A stretch of DNA of 64,000 nt from NCBI GenBank assembly GCA_028288995.1, contig JAQGHF010000002.1, positions 62,001 through 126,000 of the forward strand, read 5' to 3'. The translations under genes and the position numbers were made by a program. Below, piece after piece: positions 52,516 to 61,196 of the stretch (positions are counted from its first letter, which is position 1; each line of letters opens with the position of its first letter). The stretch comes from Candidatus Saccharimonadota bacterium. Its GTDB lineage: Bacteria; Patescibacteriota; Saccharimonadia; Saccharimonadales; Saccharimonadaceae. The notes beneath the pieces are model-generated. The model did no database searches, was not told the origin of the DNA, and saw only the letters and a program-made list of their open reading frames with translations.

Positions 52516-55173
52516 TCAGTTTTGATTTGTGCCTGAGGTTTGGTAGTAGCCGGTGTCACTAATGGCAACACTGACAGCTCCCTTTGCTGGTGGAGGTCCA
52601 TTGTACGATGCCTTAAATGTATTACCGCTGAGTGTGACACCGCTGAGTTGTTGTGTACCGTTTAGGGTGATCGTCGCACTTGTTGAATCGAGAGGGAATG
52701 TACCCGGGTTGACGACAACCGTGATAGTTCCTCCTGAAGTGTTGATACTGACAATACTTGGCGATGCGTCACTACAGCTATGCTTGTCATCATCCTTTGT
52801 TGCGTCATATCCATTAGGGACGTTTGTGTAGATGTCTTTCTTTGTGACAGGGTCGGTTGATTTGGTGACATTGACGGTATCTTTAGCACCGTCAGGTGTA
52901 CAGTTTGTTGCCTTGAACTTAGACACCTTGTCGAATGTGAGTTGTGCATTTGATTGACCCTGAGTTGCGTTCCACCATGAAGGATAGACTTGGTTTACGC
53001 CACTTTGATTAATACGTTGAATACCAGCCGGTTGTGTAAACCAGTCACCTGATTTCCATTTACCTTCAGGTGCATAGATCTCTTTATGAGCGTATTCCAT
53101 AACCGAGGCAACAATTGGGCTACCGAGGGATGATGTACCATTCTTAAGGATTGTCGTGTCAGGGTTACCGAGCCAGACCCCCATAGTAAGTGCTGGACTG
53201 TAGCCAAGCATCCAGAGGTCTTTTGCGTTACCACCCTTGTCTGATGTACCTGTCTTGATAGCAAGCTTCACACCTGGAATATTCTTTGCTGCATAGTTAC
53301 CAAGCGCAGCACTCGCATTGGTGTCACTGAGGATGTCGTCCAGGACGTAGGCTGATTGCGCACTGACAACTTGTTTACCTGCCACATCTGACCATTTCTT
53401 GAGTGTTTCACCTGAGCTGTTCTTTACTTCAAGGACACTCGATTGTGGTTTGTAGATACCACCACGAGCGATTGATGCGTAGGCGTTCACAAGGTCAACC
53501 TGTTTCAATCCACACCCACCAATAGCCAGCGACAGACCTGCAGTCGTGTCTGCACCTTGCGTACAGTAGCTGCTTGCGCCCATATCGTGGATCGTTTGAA
53601 GCGTCGAGCCTTTCTTTGAGTTCTCATTAATAGCCATTGCCTTAACAGCCGGAACGTTACGAGAGGTTGCAAGACTGGTTCGAATCGTTATGTCACCAAG
53701 GAACTTACGGTCAGCGTTTTGGAGCGGCGCACCATAAATCTGGTCAATTGGTTCATCCTTTAGGATCGATCCGCTACCGTAGTTCTGTTGACCCGTCGGT
53801 TTCTGTTCAAATAATTGAGAGTAGACGAGTGGCTTAATCGAGGATCCTGGCTGAATGTAAGCCGTCGCGGCATTATCTTGACCGAATCCCTCGGCGTTAA
53901 AGTCTTTACTTCCGACTAGTGCGACGATTTGTCCAGTTTGTGAATCTTCTACCGTTGCGGCACCGTTTGTGAATCCAGCATAGGCAGGAACATATGAGTT
54001 AAACATATCGGTCATTGCTGATTCAAGCTTGGTCTGAATACGTAAGTCAAGTGTTGTGGTGACGGTCAGACCACCCTTACCAACTGTTGCTGTACCTAAT
54101 TCACTTTCAAGTTCAGAGCGAACCATTTGAACAAAGTGTGGTGCCTTAATACCTTCGTACTGACTTGCAAGTGGTTTCAATGTATCGAGGATTGGTTCTT
54201 TCTTTGCTTCATCTTCTTGGGCTTGTGTGATGTAGCCAACTTGGCGCATTGCATCAAGTACTTCGTGCTGACGGTTGATTAGCGCATCATGTCCAGCGAC
54301 ATTGTAAGGATCAAAGGTTGATGGGTTCTGCGGAATTGCGGCTAATAGCGACGCCTGTGCAAGTGAGAGATTCTTCGCAGGTATACCAAAGTACGTTTCT
54401 GCCCCGGACTCAGCACCGTTACGCCGACCACCATACGGTGACTCGTTGAGATACAATGTCAGAATCTGATCTTTGCTATACATACGTTCAATTTCAATGG
54501 AAAGGATTAACTCTTTAATCTTTCGAGGAATACCCCCGATACCACGGTTTGAAGCTTGATCGGCAAAGAACACTTGTTTCACAAGCTGTTGCGTGAGGGT
54601 CGAGCCACCTTGGACGTCACCACCCGTAAAGTTATTTACCGCTGCACGAAGCGTACCAGTAACACTAATACCACTGTGTTGGAAGAAGTTGCGGTCCTCG
54701 ATAGCGACGGTTGCTTTCTTGAGATTATCGCTGAGATCTGCGCTCGGAACGACTAACTTATAGTTACCGTCGCCTTTATCTTCCCACAGCAGTTGACCAT
54801 TACGGTCAAGGTAGGTCGTGACTGTCGATTGAACACGTTTATCAATTTCACCCGGTCGAATCTGATCGAGGTCCTTACGGAAGTAGGCGAACATTCCACC
54901 AACCAGCAGTGCAAGAAGAAGAACGACAATACCCAAAATTTTGAGAGCCATAATGACGCCACGTTTACTAAACCAGTACGCCCATAAGCGTTTTGGATGT
55001 AAACGATAGAGGAGTCGTTTTACGGGATGTTTCGGAAGCGTCGCGAGGTATTCTGCGCGACGCCTGGTTTCAATGTCTTTTTTAGCCTTTCGTTTGTTCG
55101 AAAGGTTTGCGTATACATTTAATTTACGCGAAGTAGATTTTTTAGCTTTAGCCACGTTTCCCCATTTTCCCAA
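52516..55173 (-). CDS. Class A penicillin-binding protein (PBP1A-like)
   Basis: 885 residues, bifunctional peptidoglycan synthase. A basic cytoplasmic N-terminus (about 1-72) and one membrane helix (about 75-97) precede the glycosyltransferase 51 domain (about 115-300, ATVAIEDRNFFQHSG and GGSTLTQQLVKQ). The transpeptidase domain (about 370-680) has SSIK near 444, the SRN triad and KTGTS. The Ser/Thr/Gly-rich C-terminal tail (about 750-885) resembles an Ig-like cell-wall domain. Start: ATG at 55173, or GTG at 55155. TATAAT stands about 45 nt upstream. Confidence 0.95.
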   Translation of the reverse strand: MGKWGNVAKAKKSTSRKLNVYANLSNKRKAKKDIETRRRAEYLATLPKHPVKRLLYRLHPKRLWAYWFSKRGVIMALKILGIVVLLLALLVGGMFAYFRKDLDQIRPGEIDKRVQSTVTTYLDRNGQLLWEDKGDGNYKLVVPSADLSDNLKKATVAIEDRNFFQHSGISVTGTLRAAVNNFTGGDVQGGSTLTQQLVKQVFFADQASNRGIGGIPRKIKELILSIEIERMYSKDQILTLYLNESPYGGRRNGAESGAETYFGIPAKNLSLAQASLLAAIPQNPSTFDPYNVAGHDALINRQHEVLDAMRQVGYITQAQEDEAKKEPILDTLKPLASQYEGIKAPHFVQMVRSELESELGTATVGKGGLTVTTTLDLRIQTKLESAMTDMFNSYVPAYAGFTNGAATVEDSQTGQIVALVGSKDFNAEGFGQDNAATAYIQPGSSIKPLVYSQLFEQKPTGQQNYGSGSILKDEPIDQIYGAPLQNADRKFLGDITIRTSLATSRNVPAVKAMAINENSKKGSTLQTIHDMGASSYCTQGADTTAGLSLAIGGCGLKQVDLVNAYASIARGGIYKPQSSVLEVKNSSGETLKKWSDVAGKQVVSAQSAYVLDDILSDTNASAALGNYAAKNIPGVKLAIKTGTSDKGGNAKDLWMLGYSPALTMGVWLGNPDTTILKNGTSSLGSPIVASVMEYAHKEIYAPEGKWKSGDWFTQPAGIQRINQSGVNQVYPSWWNATQGQSNAQLTFDKVSKFKATNCTPDGAKDTVNVTKSTDPVTKKDIYTNVPNGYDATKDDDKHSCSDASPSIVSINTSGGTITVVVNPGTFPLDSTSATITLNGTQQLSGVTLSGNTFKASYNGPPPAKGAVSVAISDTGYYQTSGTNQN

Positions 55174-55289
55174 TGTTTCCCCAAAAGTATTTTATCAGCA
55201 ATATCTTAACCATTATACCATTAAAAACGGTGCGTAAAGCCTGATTATTTGCTATACTACCAGAGAATAACGGATAAGGAGAAGATAGG

Positions 55290-56504
55290 ATGCGACTTTC
55301 CGAAGAACTGCAGTGGCGTGGCTTTGTCAATCAGATGACATATGCAGATATTACCGAACTTGATAACGGACCTATCTCTTTTTACTGGGGTGTAGACCCT
55401 AGTGCAGATAGTATGCAGGTAGGTAATTTTGCGGCTGCTATGATGGTACGACACTTTATTGAAGCAGGTCACAAGGCATACTTACTCGTCGGTGGTGCCA
55501 CAGGCATGATTGGTGACCCAGATGGCAAAAAGGATGAACGAAATCTTTTGACGATTGAACAGATTGCCCTCAACAAGGCTGCGATCACTGAGCAATACAA
55601 AACAGTATTTGCGGGAAAAGACTTTCAGATTGTCGATAACTACGACTGGTTCAAAGAAATTAACTACATTGATTTCCTTCGTACGGTTGGTAAGAATGTA
55701 CCGCTTAGTCAAATGCTCGGTCGTGAATTCGTGCAGTCACGTATTGGTGAAGACGGCGCAGGTATTAGTTACGCTGAGTTTAGCTACTCTTTAATTCAGG
55801 GATATGACTTCCTCCACTTACATCGCGAACACGGTGTTACGCTACAGGTTTGTGGTGCAGATCAATGGGGCAACTCAATTGCAGGTGTTGATCTTATTCG
55901 ACGACTTGATGGGAAAGAAGCACACGTGTACTCAACGCCACTTATTATGAATAAAGCGACCGGCAAGAAATTCGGTAAATCAGAAGATGGCGCTGTCTGG
56001 CTTGATGCAAACAAGACGAGTGTCTTTCAGTTCTACCAATTTTGGTTGAATGCTGATGACGAGGGGACTGCAGATTACGCAAAGGTCTTTACGATGCTGA
56101 GTCGTGATGAAATTACGGAGATGGAACGACAGATTGCAGAAAACCCGAGTGCACGCGTTGCACAAAAGACACTCGCTCATGAAGTCACCAAGATTGTTCA
56201 CGGTGAAGATCGCACAGCAAGTGTTGAACGTGTGACGAACGCATTGTTTGGCGGGTTACAATTCCATGAACTTTCTAGCGATGACCTTGAAGTGCTTGCG
56301 GGCGAAATTCCAACAGCACATACCGGTACTTCTCTAGTGGAAGTATTGGTTGGTACAGAAGTTGCGACGAGCAACGGTGATGCACGTCGTCTTATCGAAA
56401 GCGGTGCTGTTTCCGTCAATGGCGAAAAGGTCACTGAAGATTTTACTATTAGTGAAACGTCACTTGTGAAAAAAGGTAAGAATAGCTTTATTCTTGTTCG
56501 CTAA
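55290..56504 (+). CDS. tyrS: Tyrosyl-tRNA synthetase
   Basis: 404 residues, class I synthetase. A HIGH-equivalent region (DPSADSMQVGNF), the tyrosine/ATP site (LQVCGADQWGNS), the KMSKS-equivalent KFGKS, and a C-terminal S4 domain (about 340-404, RRLIESGAVSVNGEKV). TATACT and AAGGAGA lie upstream of the ATG, so this mRNA has a leader with an SD. Confidence 0.96.
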   Translation: MRLSEELQWRGFVNQMTYADITELDNGPISFYWGVDPSADSMQVGNFAAAMMVRHFIEAGHKAYLLVGGATGMIGDPDGKKDERNLLTIEQIALNKAAITEQYKTVFAGKDFQIVDNYDWFKEINYIDFLRTVGKNVPLSQMLGREFVQSRIGEDGAGISYAEFSYSLIQGYDFLHLHREHGVTLQVCGADQWGNSIAGVDLIRRLDGKEAHVYSTPLIMNKATGKKFGKSEDGAVWLDANKTSVFQFYQFWLNADDEGTADYAKVFTMLSRDEITEMERQIAENPSARVAQKTLAHEVTKIVHGEDRTASVERVTNALFGGLQFHELSSDDLEVLAGEIPTAHTGTSLVEVLVGTEVATSNGDARRLIESGAVSVNGEKVTEDFTISETSLVKKGKNSFILVR

Positions 56505-56506
56505 GC

Positions 56507-56512
56507 TAGTAT
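56507..56512 (+). promoter_or_regulatory. -10-like box before recG
   Basis: TAGTAT ending 6 nt before the recG ATG, overlapping the 14-bp spacer after tyrS. There is no SD, so recG may be read both from the tyrS transcript and from a leaderless one. Confidence 0.4.
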
Positions 56513-56518
56513 AGGTAT

Positions 56519-58549
56519 ATGAATGTCAGCGCGCCGCTAGGACAAATCAAAGGTGTTGGAGAAAAAACCGGGGCTGAATTTGAAGCTGCTGGGTTACACA
56601 CCGTCAACGATTTGATTAATTTTCTGCCTCGAGCATATGAGGACTTTTCACATGTGACATCAATTGCCGATGTGCATCCAGGAAAGTTAACGATTAAAGC
56701 ACGTTGCGAAAAGATTGCGACTCGTCCAGTGCGTCGAGGTCTTCGTATCACGACAGCAACCCTTGCCGATGAGACCGGAAAGCTACAAGCGGTGTGGTTT
56801 AACCAGCCGTATCGTGAAACACAGCTAAAGTCAGGTGAAGAATTCTTTTTCTCTGGCGAGTTTGAGTTTAACTACAATAAATACCAGCTAACGAATCCAA
56901 GTGCTGAAAAGGTCAGCGAGATGCCGGTACAAACAGATCGTATCCTTCCGACGTATCGAGCGATTCATGGGTTGAAGACACCGCTGGTTCGAAAGATATT
57001 GAATGAACTACGCCCACTGATGACGATGGTGCCTGAAACGTTGCCACTCTCATTAGTACAGTCAGAAAAGCTCGTAAGCCATAGTGATGCATTATTAGGC
57101 ATGCATTTTCCTGAGACAATTGAAGATATTTCAAAAGCCAAAGAACGAATTGGATTCGAAGAATTATTTGCCCTCCTTCTTGCTAGCCAAATGAATCGTA
57201 TTGAAAACGCAAAACTAAAAGGCTGGCATATTCCGTTTGACCAAGCGATCGTAAAAGCATTTGTCCAACAACTACCATTTGAACTAACAGGGGCGCAGCG
57301 CATTGCCGCATGGGATATCTTACAAGATTTTGAGAAAGAAGTCCCCATGAATCGATTACTTCAGGGTGATGTTGGTTCGGGTAAGACGGTCGTCGCTGGA
57401 CTTGCAGCCCGACAAGCTGCCCACGAAGGGTTTCAGACGGCATTAATGGCACCGACAGAGATACTTGCCTCACAGCACGCCGAAACACTTAATACATTAT
57501 TATCTCCATTTGGTGTGAAGGTGGGATTACTGACAGGTAGCGTCAAAGGCAAAGCACGCGAGACATTATATGCAGCAATTGCGAACGGTGATGTCCATGT
57601 TGTTGTTGGAACGCATGCACTTATTCAATCAACAGTGAACTTTCACCGGCTTGGCTTTGTGGTTATTGATGAACAACACCGCTTTGGTGTGAACCAGCGA
57701 CAAGCGTTACTGAGTAAGTCTGAACATATGCCGCACCTACTCGCAATGACAGCAACGCCAATTCCACGTAGCTTGGCGTTAACTGTCTACGGCGAACTCG
57801 ATGTATCGGTTCTAAACGAACTGCCAAAAGGACGTAAGCCAATTGCAACCAAGATTTGGTCACCAAATAGCCGCGCACAGCTGTATAGTCTTATTGAAGC
57901 GCAACTTGTCGAAGGTCGTCAAGCATACGTTATCTGTAGCTTGATCGATAATAATCCCGATAATGAACTGAAGAGTGTCGAGGCGGAATTTAAACGACTT
58001 GATCAAAAAGAATTTAAGCATCGTACGATTGGCTTGCTGCATGGCAAGATGAAATCATCCGAAAAAGATGAAGTCATGAAACGATTCGCAAATGGTGAAG
58101 TGGATATCCTTGTCAGTACGACAGTTGTGGAGGTTGGTGTCGACGTTTCAAATGCCACTGTTATTCTTATTGAAGATGCTGACCGCTTTGGTCTTGCGCA
58201 ACTGCACCAGCTACGAGGTCGTGTGGGACGAAGCGTTCACCAAAGTTATTGTTACCTCATGGTGAGCTCATCAAAAGCTCCAAGTCAACGATTAAAAGAA
58301 GTTGAGAAAAGTAATGACGGATTTTATCTCGCGGAAGTTGATCTTCGGCTTCGTGGTCCTGGTGAAATTTATGGTCGCGCACAACATGGTGAGCTAAACC
58401 TTCAGGTTGCAAGCCTGGCTGATACTAAATTGATTGCACGTGCTCAAAAAGCGGCAAAGGCATTCGTTGCTGCCGGTGCTGATTTGTTACAATATAAACA
58501 GTTACATAGAGACGTTGAGCATTATCAACGTTTAACGACACTAAATTAA
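56519..58549 (+). CDS. recG: ATP-dependent DNA helicase RecG
   Basis: 676 residues. Wedge/OB domain (about 50-140), Walker A GDVGSGKT (near 285), DEQH-type motif II VIDEQHRFGVNQRQ, motif III MTATPIPRSLA and motif VI QLRGRVGRS. It regresses stalled replication forks and migrates Holliday junctions. Followed by a gene of unknown function after 18 bp. Confidence 0.97.
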   Translation: MNVSAPLGQIKGVGEKTGAEFEAAGLHTVNDLINFLPRAYEDFSHVTSIADVHPGKLTIKARCEKIATRPVRRGLRITTATLADETGKLQAVWFNQPYRETQLKSGEEFFFSGEFEFNYNKYQLTNPSAEKVSEMPVQTDRILPTYRAIHGLKTPLVRKILNELRPLMTMVPETLPLSLVQSEKLVSHSDALLGMHFPETIEDISKAKERIGFEELFALLLASQMNRIENAKLKGWHIPFDQAIVKAFVQQLPFELTGAQRIAAWDILQDFEKEVPMNRLLQGDVGSGKTVVAGLAARQAAHEGFQTALMAPTEILASQHAETLNTLLSPFGVKVGLLTGSVKGKARETLYAAIANGDVHVVVGTHALIQSTVNFHRLGFVVIDEQHRFGVNQRQALLSKSEHMPHLLAMTATPIPRSLALTVYGELDVSVLNELPKGRKPIATKIWSPNSRAQLYSLIEAQLVEGRQAYVICSLIDNNPDNELKSVEAEFKRLDQKEFKHRTIGLLHGKMKSSEKDEVMKRFANGEVDILVSTTVVEVGVDVSNATVILIEDADRFGLAQLHQLRGRVGRSVHQSYCYLMVSSSKAPSQRLKEVEKSNDGFYLAEVDLRLRGPGEIYGRAQHGELNLQVASLADTKLIARAQKAAKAFVAAGADLLQYKQLHRDVEHYQRLTTLN

Positions 58550-58567
58550 GCCAGAAGTTACTTATAT

Positions 58568-59392
58568 ATGTATGCAGGAACCACCTACGGTAAAAAATCT
58601 GGACAACTCATTGGCGTCCATCAACGCATTGATCGCGTCGCCCGTCGACACCTGAAACCTTTCCTCCTAGGTAAAGAAACGTTTCCGACAGCAGCCGAAA
58701 TCCTTCATTTCGAAGGGGACAATGGACCAGATGGTATTAAACGTAAAAGTCCTTCAATTGACGAGCCGTGGCACTTTATCGACCCCGAGAAGTTTGAAGA
58801 TAACGAAGTCATGCTGATGATCTATGATCACCAGTTTAACCTCGCGCGCGCACTTAAAACAAAAAATGTTGAACGTGCAGCATTTGAAGCGGCATGGATG
58901 GCGCATGCAATTGTTGATGGCCTGACGCCGGCTCATCACTATCCACTTGCCGATAAAATCGAAGAACTATTTGGCATGCCCCACCATGAACGTAGCAGCG
59001 TGAAGGAAAAGAGTATTATTAAGGGTAATAATCGTCGCGATACTTTGTCAAAGAACTGGCAGTACTGGGGTAAGAGCGGTATTTTCATGAACCATTTCAT
59101 GTATGAATTTGGCGTAGCGACCGCGATCCTTGGTAATAATTTTGGTAAGGTCGTGATAACCAAGGATGACCTTGAAGCACTGAGGAAAGATGGATACGGA
59201 AAAACATTTGAAACCATCATGAAGCAAGTTATTGGACTCGGTACGTATGAGGAATATTCGAAAAACGGGTGGAGTCGCAACCTAGCGAAAACGGTGAGGA
59301 TGGAACTTGTTCCGTTGATTGTCCGCGCGGTCGTCCTTGGGTGGCACGTGTCCCTCACTATGAACCGAGACATGAATCGAGTTGCAAAATGA
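58568..59392 (+). CDS. Unknown protein with S1-P1/zinc phospholipase C-like motifs
   Basis: 274 residues, predominantly helical and basic. EPWHFIDP and AHAIVDGLTPAHHYP resemble the W/H/D and H-x3-D-x5-H metal patterns of the zinc-dependent phospholipase C / S1-P1 nuclease fold, but no signal peptide is present, which is unusual for that family. Assignment is tentative. It overlaps rsmD by 4 bp (ATGA). Start: ATG at 58568 after a TTATAT sequence; no SD seen. Confidence 0.5.
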   Translation: MYAGTTYGKKSGQLIGVHQRIDRVARRHLKPFLLGKETFPTAAEILHFEGDNGPDGIKRKSPSIDEPWHFIDPEKFEDNEVMLMIYDHQFNLARALKTKNVERAAFEAAWMAHAIVDGLTPAHHYPLADKIEELFGMPHHERSSVKEKSIIKGNNRRDTLSKNWQYWGKSGIFMNHFMYEFGVATAILGNNFGKVVITKDDLEALRKDGYGKTFETIMKQVIGLGTYEEYSKNGWSRNLAKTVRMELVPLIVRAVVLGWHVSLTMNRDMNRVAK

Positions 59393-59931
59393 ATGTCCGC
59401 TTGATCTCTGGACTCTACGGAGGAAGAATTATCGAAGGCTCCGGCACAAGCCGCACCCACCCAATGGGGGAGCGTATTCGTAATGCCATCTTTAATAAGA
59501 TTAACGCTGAGCTTGATGGAGCTGAGGTGTTAGACTCATTTGCTGGAAGTGGAGCCTTAGGACTTGAAGCACTGAGCCGTGGTGCAAAAACCGTAACATT
59601 TATTGAGCGCGATCGGGTTGCACAGAGAATTATTGGCAATAACATCGCATTATTGGGGGTAGAAGCCAATTCTTCTCTTGTAAAAGCACCAGTTCTAGGC
59701 TGGGTAAAATCAGCGCATAGGCAATTTGATATCATTTTCGCCGATCCACCCTATCATGACCCACAGTTATCCACAGTTTCTGAATTGTTTAGACTATTAA
59801 AACCCAATGGGCTTATGGTACTATCATACCCAGGTAGAAGTGAGACGCTGGCCGAAACGGGAGTTGTTGTGGTGGACAATCGTAGTTACGGAAATGCAGC
59901 GATCGCCTTTTACCGCAAAAAGGATGCTTAG
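59389..59931 (+). CDS. rsmD: 16S rRNA (guanine-N2)-methyltransferase RsmD
   Basis: 180 residues. N-terminal RLISGLYGGRII and the THPMGERIRNAIFN motif, SAM motif LDSFAGSGALGLEALSRGA, and catalytic DPPY in FADPPYHD are diagnostic of RsmD, which modifies G966 in E. coli numbering. A longer frame from 59269 would run inside the previous gene; ATG 59389 begins with the conserved motif and forms an ATGA overlap. Confidence 0.94.
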   Translation: MNVRLISGLYGGRIIEGSGTSRTHPMGERIRNAIFNKINAELDGAEVLDSFAGSGALGLEALSRGAKTVTFIERDRVAQRIIGNNIALLGVEANSSLVKAPVLGWVKSAHRQFDIIFADPPYHDPQLSTVSELFRLLKPNGLMVLSYPGRSETLAETGVVVVDNRSYGNAAIAFYRKKDA

Positions 59932-59942
59932 GCATCCTTTTT
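59917..59942 (+). terminator. Terminator overlapping the rsmD stop
   Basis: AAAAAGGATGC (59917-59927) pairs with GCATCCTTTTT (59932-59942), with the stop codon in the loop. Confidence 0.92.
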
Positions 59943-59962
59943 ATTTGGTTTTGTCCTATAAA

Positions 59963-59990
59963 TTGACACTGTAGGTAAATATGCTATAAT
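59963..59990 (+). promoter_or_regulatory. Consensus promoter of a leaderless unknown gene
   Basis: Perfect -35 TTGACA (59963-59968), 16-bp spacer, perfect -10 TATAAT (59985-59990), then 9 nt to the ATG at 60000. This is the clearest full promoter in the window and leaves no room for an SD. Confidence 0.85.
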
Positions 59991-59999
59991 ATATTGCAT

Positions 60000-60845
60000 A
60001 TGGATGATAATCTAGATTTCGATACTTTCTTAGAGTCTGCCTCCGACGCGGAGCGCACTCAGCGCGAAGCTGAGCTTTATAAGGTGCAGCTTGATGCTCG
60101 TTTTCAAGAAGCCATTGAAAGATTTGATCCACAACCTCGTTATACTGATGCTGATCCTGTAGTGCAGGATGACTTACAAGCAGCCGCAGCGGCTGAACTT
60201 CTGGGTCACCTAAGGGAAACTATCGATAAACCAGACCATATGTCTCTTGAAGAATTCGAAGATTTTTTGAATATTCAGGCAATGAGCATCGTCAAAAAAT
60301 ATGCAGCAAATGAAGTTGTTTTTACGACTAGACTATTAATGGATGTTGCGGTTTATGAGTATACATCCGTATCTGGGATTGTTGATGAAGAAAAGCATCT
60401 CGCTTCAAAGAAACAGCTTATTGCCGATATGATTGTACTTTACGAATTTGATGCTAATGATCCATGGGTAACGTTCGTCAACCAGTTTAGCCCAGGCGAA
60501 TCGTTTGATCCGAATTCAGTTGAAGACCAAGATTATATTTTTAACTCTTTGCAGACACTTGCTAACCGAGATGAGGATGATCGTCGTAACTCTGAACGAC
60601 AACAAGCACTTGTGCGAATAATTTACCCCGATTTTAACAATGATACGTTTGACGAAACACTTGTCGATGAATGTATACATGCTCTTAAGCTAACGACACA
60701 GCTTATGGCTACAGGAATACTGGAGCATAATGTATTTGAGCGAGAAGCCCGAGTAGTAAAACTCTGTGCTGCATTCAACATGGGGCAGTCCGCCAAGGAA
60801 CAGATTCTCGCATTTCTTCAGCTTCACTACCCAGTTAAAGCATAG
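60000..60845 (+). CDS. Acidic helical protein, unknown
   Basis: 281 residues, strongly acidic at the N-terminus (MDDNLDFDTFLES), without signal peptide or membrane helix and apparently almost all helical, so probably a soluble cytoplasmic protein. No family or catalytic motif recognised. It is preceded by the best consensus promoter in the window and followed by a strong terminator, so it is a monocistronic and probably well-expressed gene. An in-frame TTG at 59994 is rejected in favour of the ATG. Confidence 0.75.
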   Translation: MDDNLDFDTFLESASDAERTQREAELYKVQLDARFQEAIERFDPQPRYTDADPVVQDDLQAAAAAELLGHLRETIDKPDHMSLEEFEDFLNIQAMSIVKKYAANEVVFTTRLLMDVAVYEYTSVSGIVDEEKHLASKKQLIADMIVLYEFDANDPWVTFVNQFSPGESFDPNSVEDQDYIFNSLQTLANRDEDDRRNSERQQALVRIIYPDFNNDTFDETLVDECIHALKLTTQLMATGILEHNVFEREARVVKLCAAFNMGQSAKEQILAFLQLHYPVKA

Positions 60846-60862
60846 TTTAAAATCTTGTTACC

Positions 60863-60900
60863 AAATCAAAAAGCAGACCAGCCGATCTGCTTTTTGATTT
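60863..60900. terminator. Bidirectional terminator
   Basis: Perfect 15-bp stem AAATCAAAAAGCAGA / TCTGCTTTTTGATTT around an 8-nt loop (60878-60885). It terminates the unknown gene on the plus strand and tRNA-Leu(UAG) on the minus strand; its last base overlaps the tRNA CCA end. Confidence 0.93.
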
Positions 60901-60984
60901 GGTGCGCGCGAAAGGACTTGAACCTTCACGCCCGAAAGCACTAGCTCCTAAGGCTAGCGTGTCTACCAATTCCACCACGCGCGC
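60900..60984 (-). tRNA. tRNA-Leu (anticodon UAG)
   Basis: 85 nt including an encoded CCA. The acceptor stem GCGCGCG / CGCGCGC, class II form with a long variable arm, T-loop GGTTCAAGTCC and anticodon stem CTAGC / GCTAG around loop CTTAGGA (anticodon TAG) are all visible on the minus strand. Confidence 0.95.
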
Positions 60985-61000
60985 ATAAATTGTTTGCAAC

Positions 61001-61093
61001 GCTCGCGTGTCTACTCATATCTTAGACCACCACGTGCGCATATATTTAGTACGCTAGCGTGTCTACTCATAATCGAGTCCACCACTTGCGCAT
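61001..61093 (-). repeat. Two degenerate copies of the tRNA-Leu 5' half in its own leader
   Basis: Two 41-bp units (61001-61041 and 61053-61093), about 52 bp apart, repeat the 5' half of the adjoining tRNA-Leu(UAG) (60953-60986). All three begin, on the minus strand, with ATGCGC, continue G-TGGTGG and end in GTAGACACGC-AGC. Both copies carry the same 7-nt enlargement of the D-loop region and differ from each other at about ten positions. Neither can form a full tRNA. They lie between the promoter and the mature tRNA, so they form most of its 5' leader. Confidence 0.85.
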
Positions 61094-61101
61094 TACAGAA
61101 G

Positions 61102-61130
61102 ATTATAACAGAGATGAGATTGTTTGTCAC
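61102..61130 (-). promoter_or_regulatory. Promoter of tRNA-Leu(UAG) leader
   Basis: On the minus strand: -35 GTGACA (61125-61130), 17-bp spacer, -10 TATAAT (61102-61107). Predicted start near 61095, directly before the first repeat copy, giving a leader of about 110 nt. Confidence 0.75.
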
Positions 61131-61196
61131 GACCTAACTCGCTTGTGCTATCATAGAGGCAAAGCAATACGAATGTTATAGAGGACGGACGGGGAA

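Noticed and set aside
61001-61093. CRISPR-like or attachment-site repeat
   Set aside because: Only two units plus the tRNA 5' half, with degenerate sequence and no unique spacers. No integrase, phage or plasmid gene is nearby. Partial tRNA duplication explains it better.
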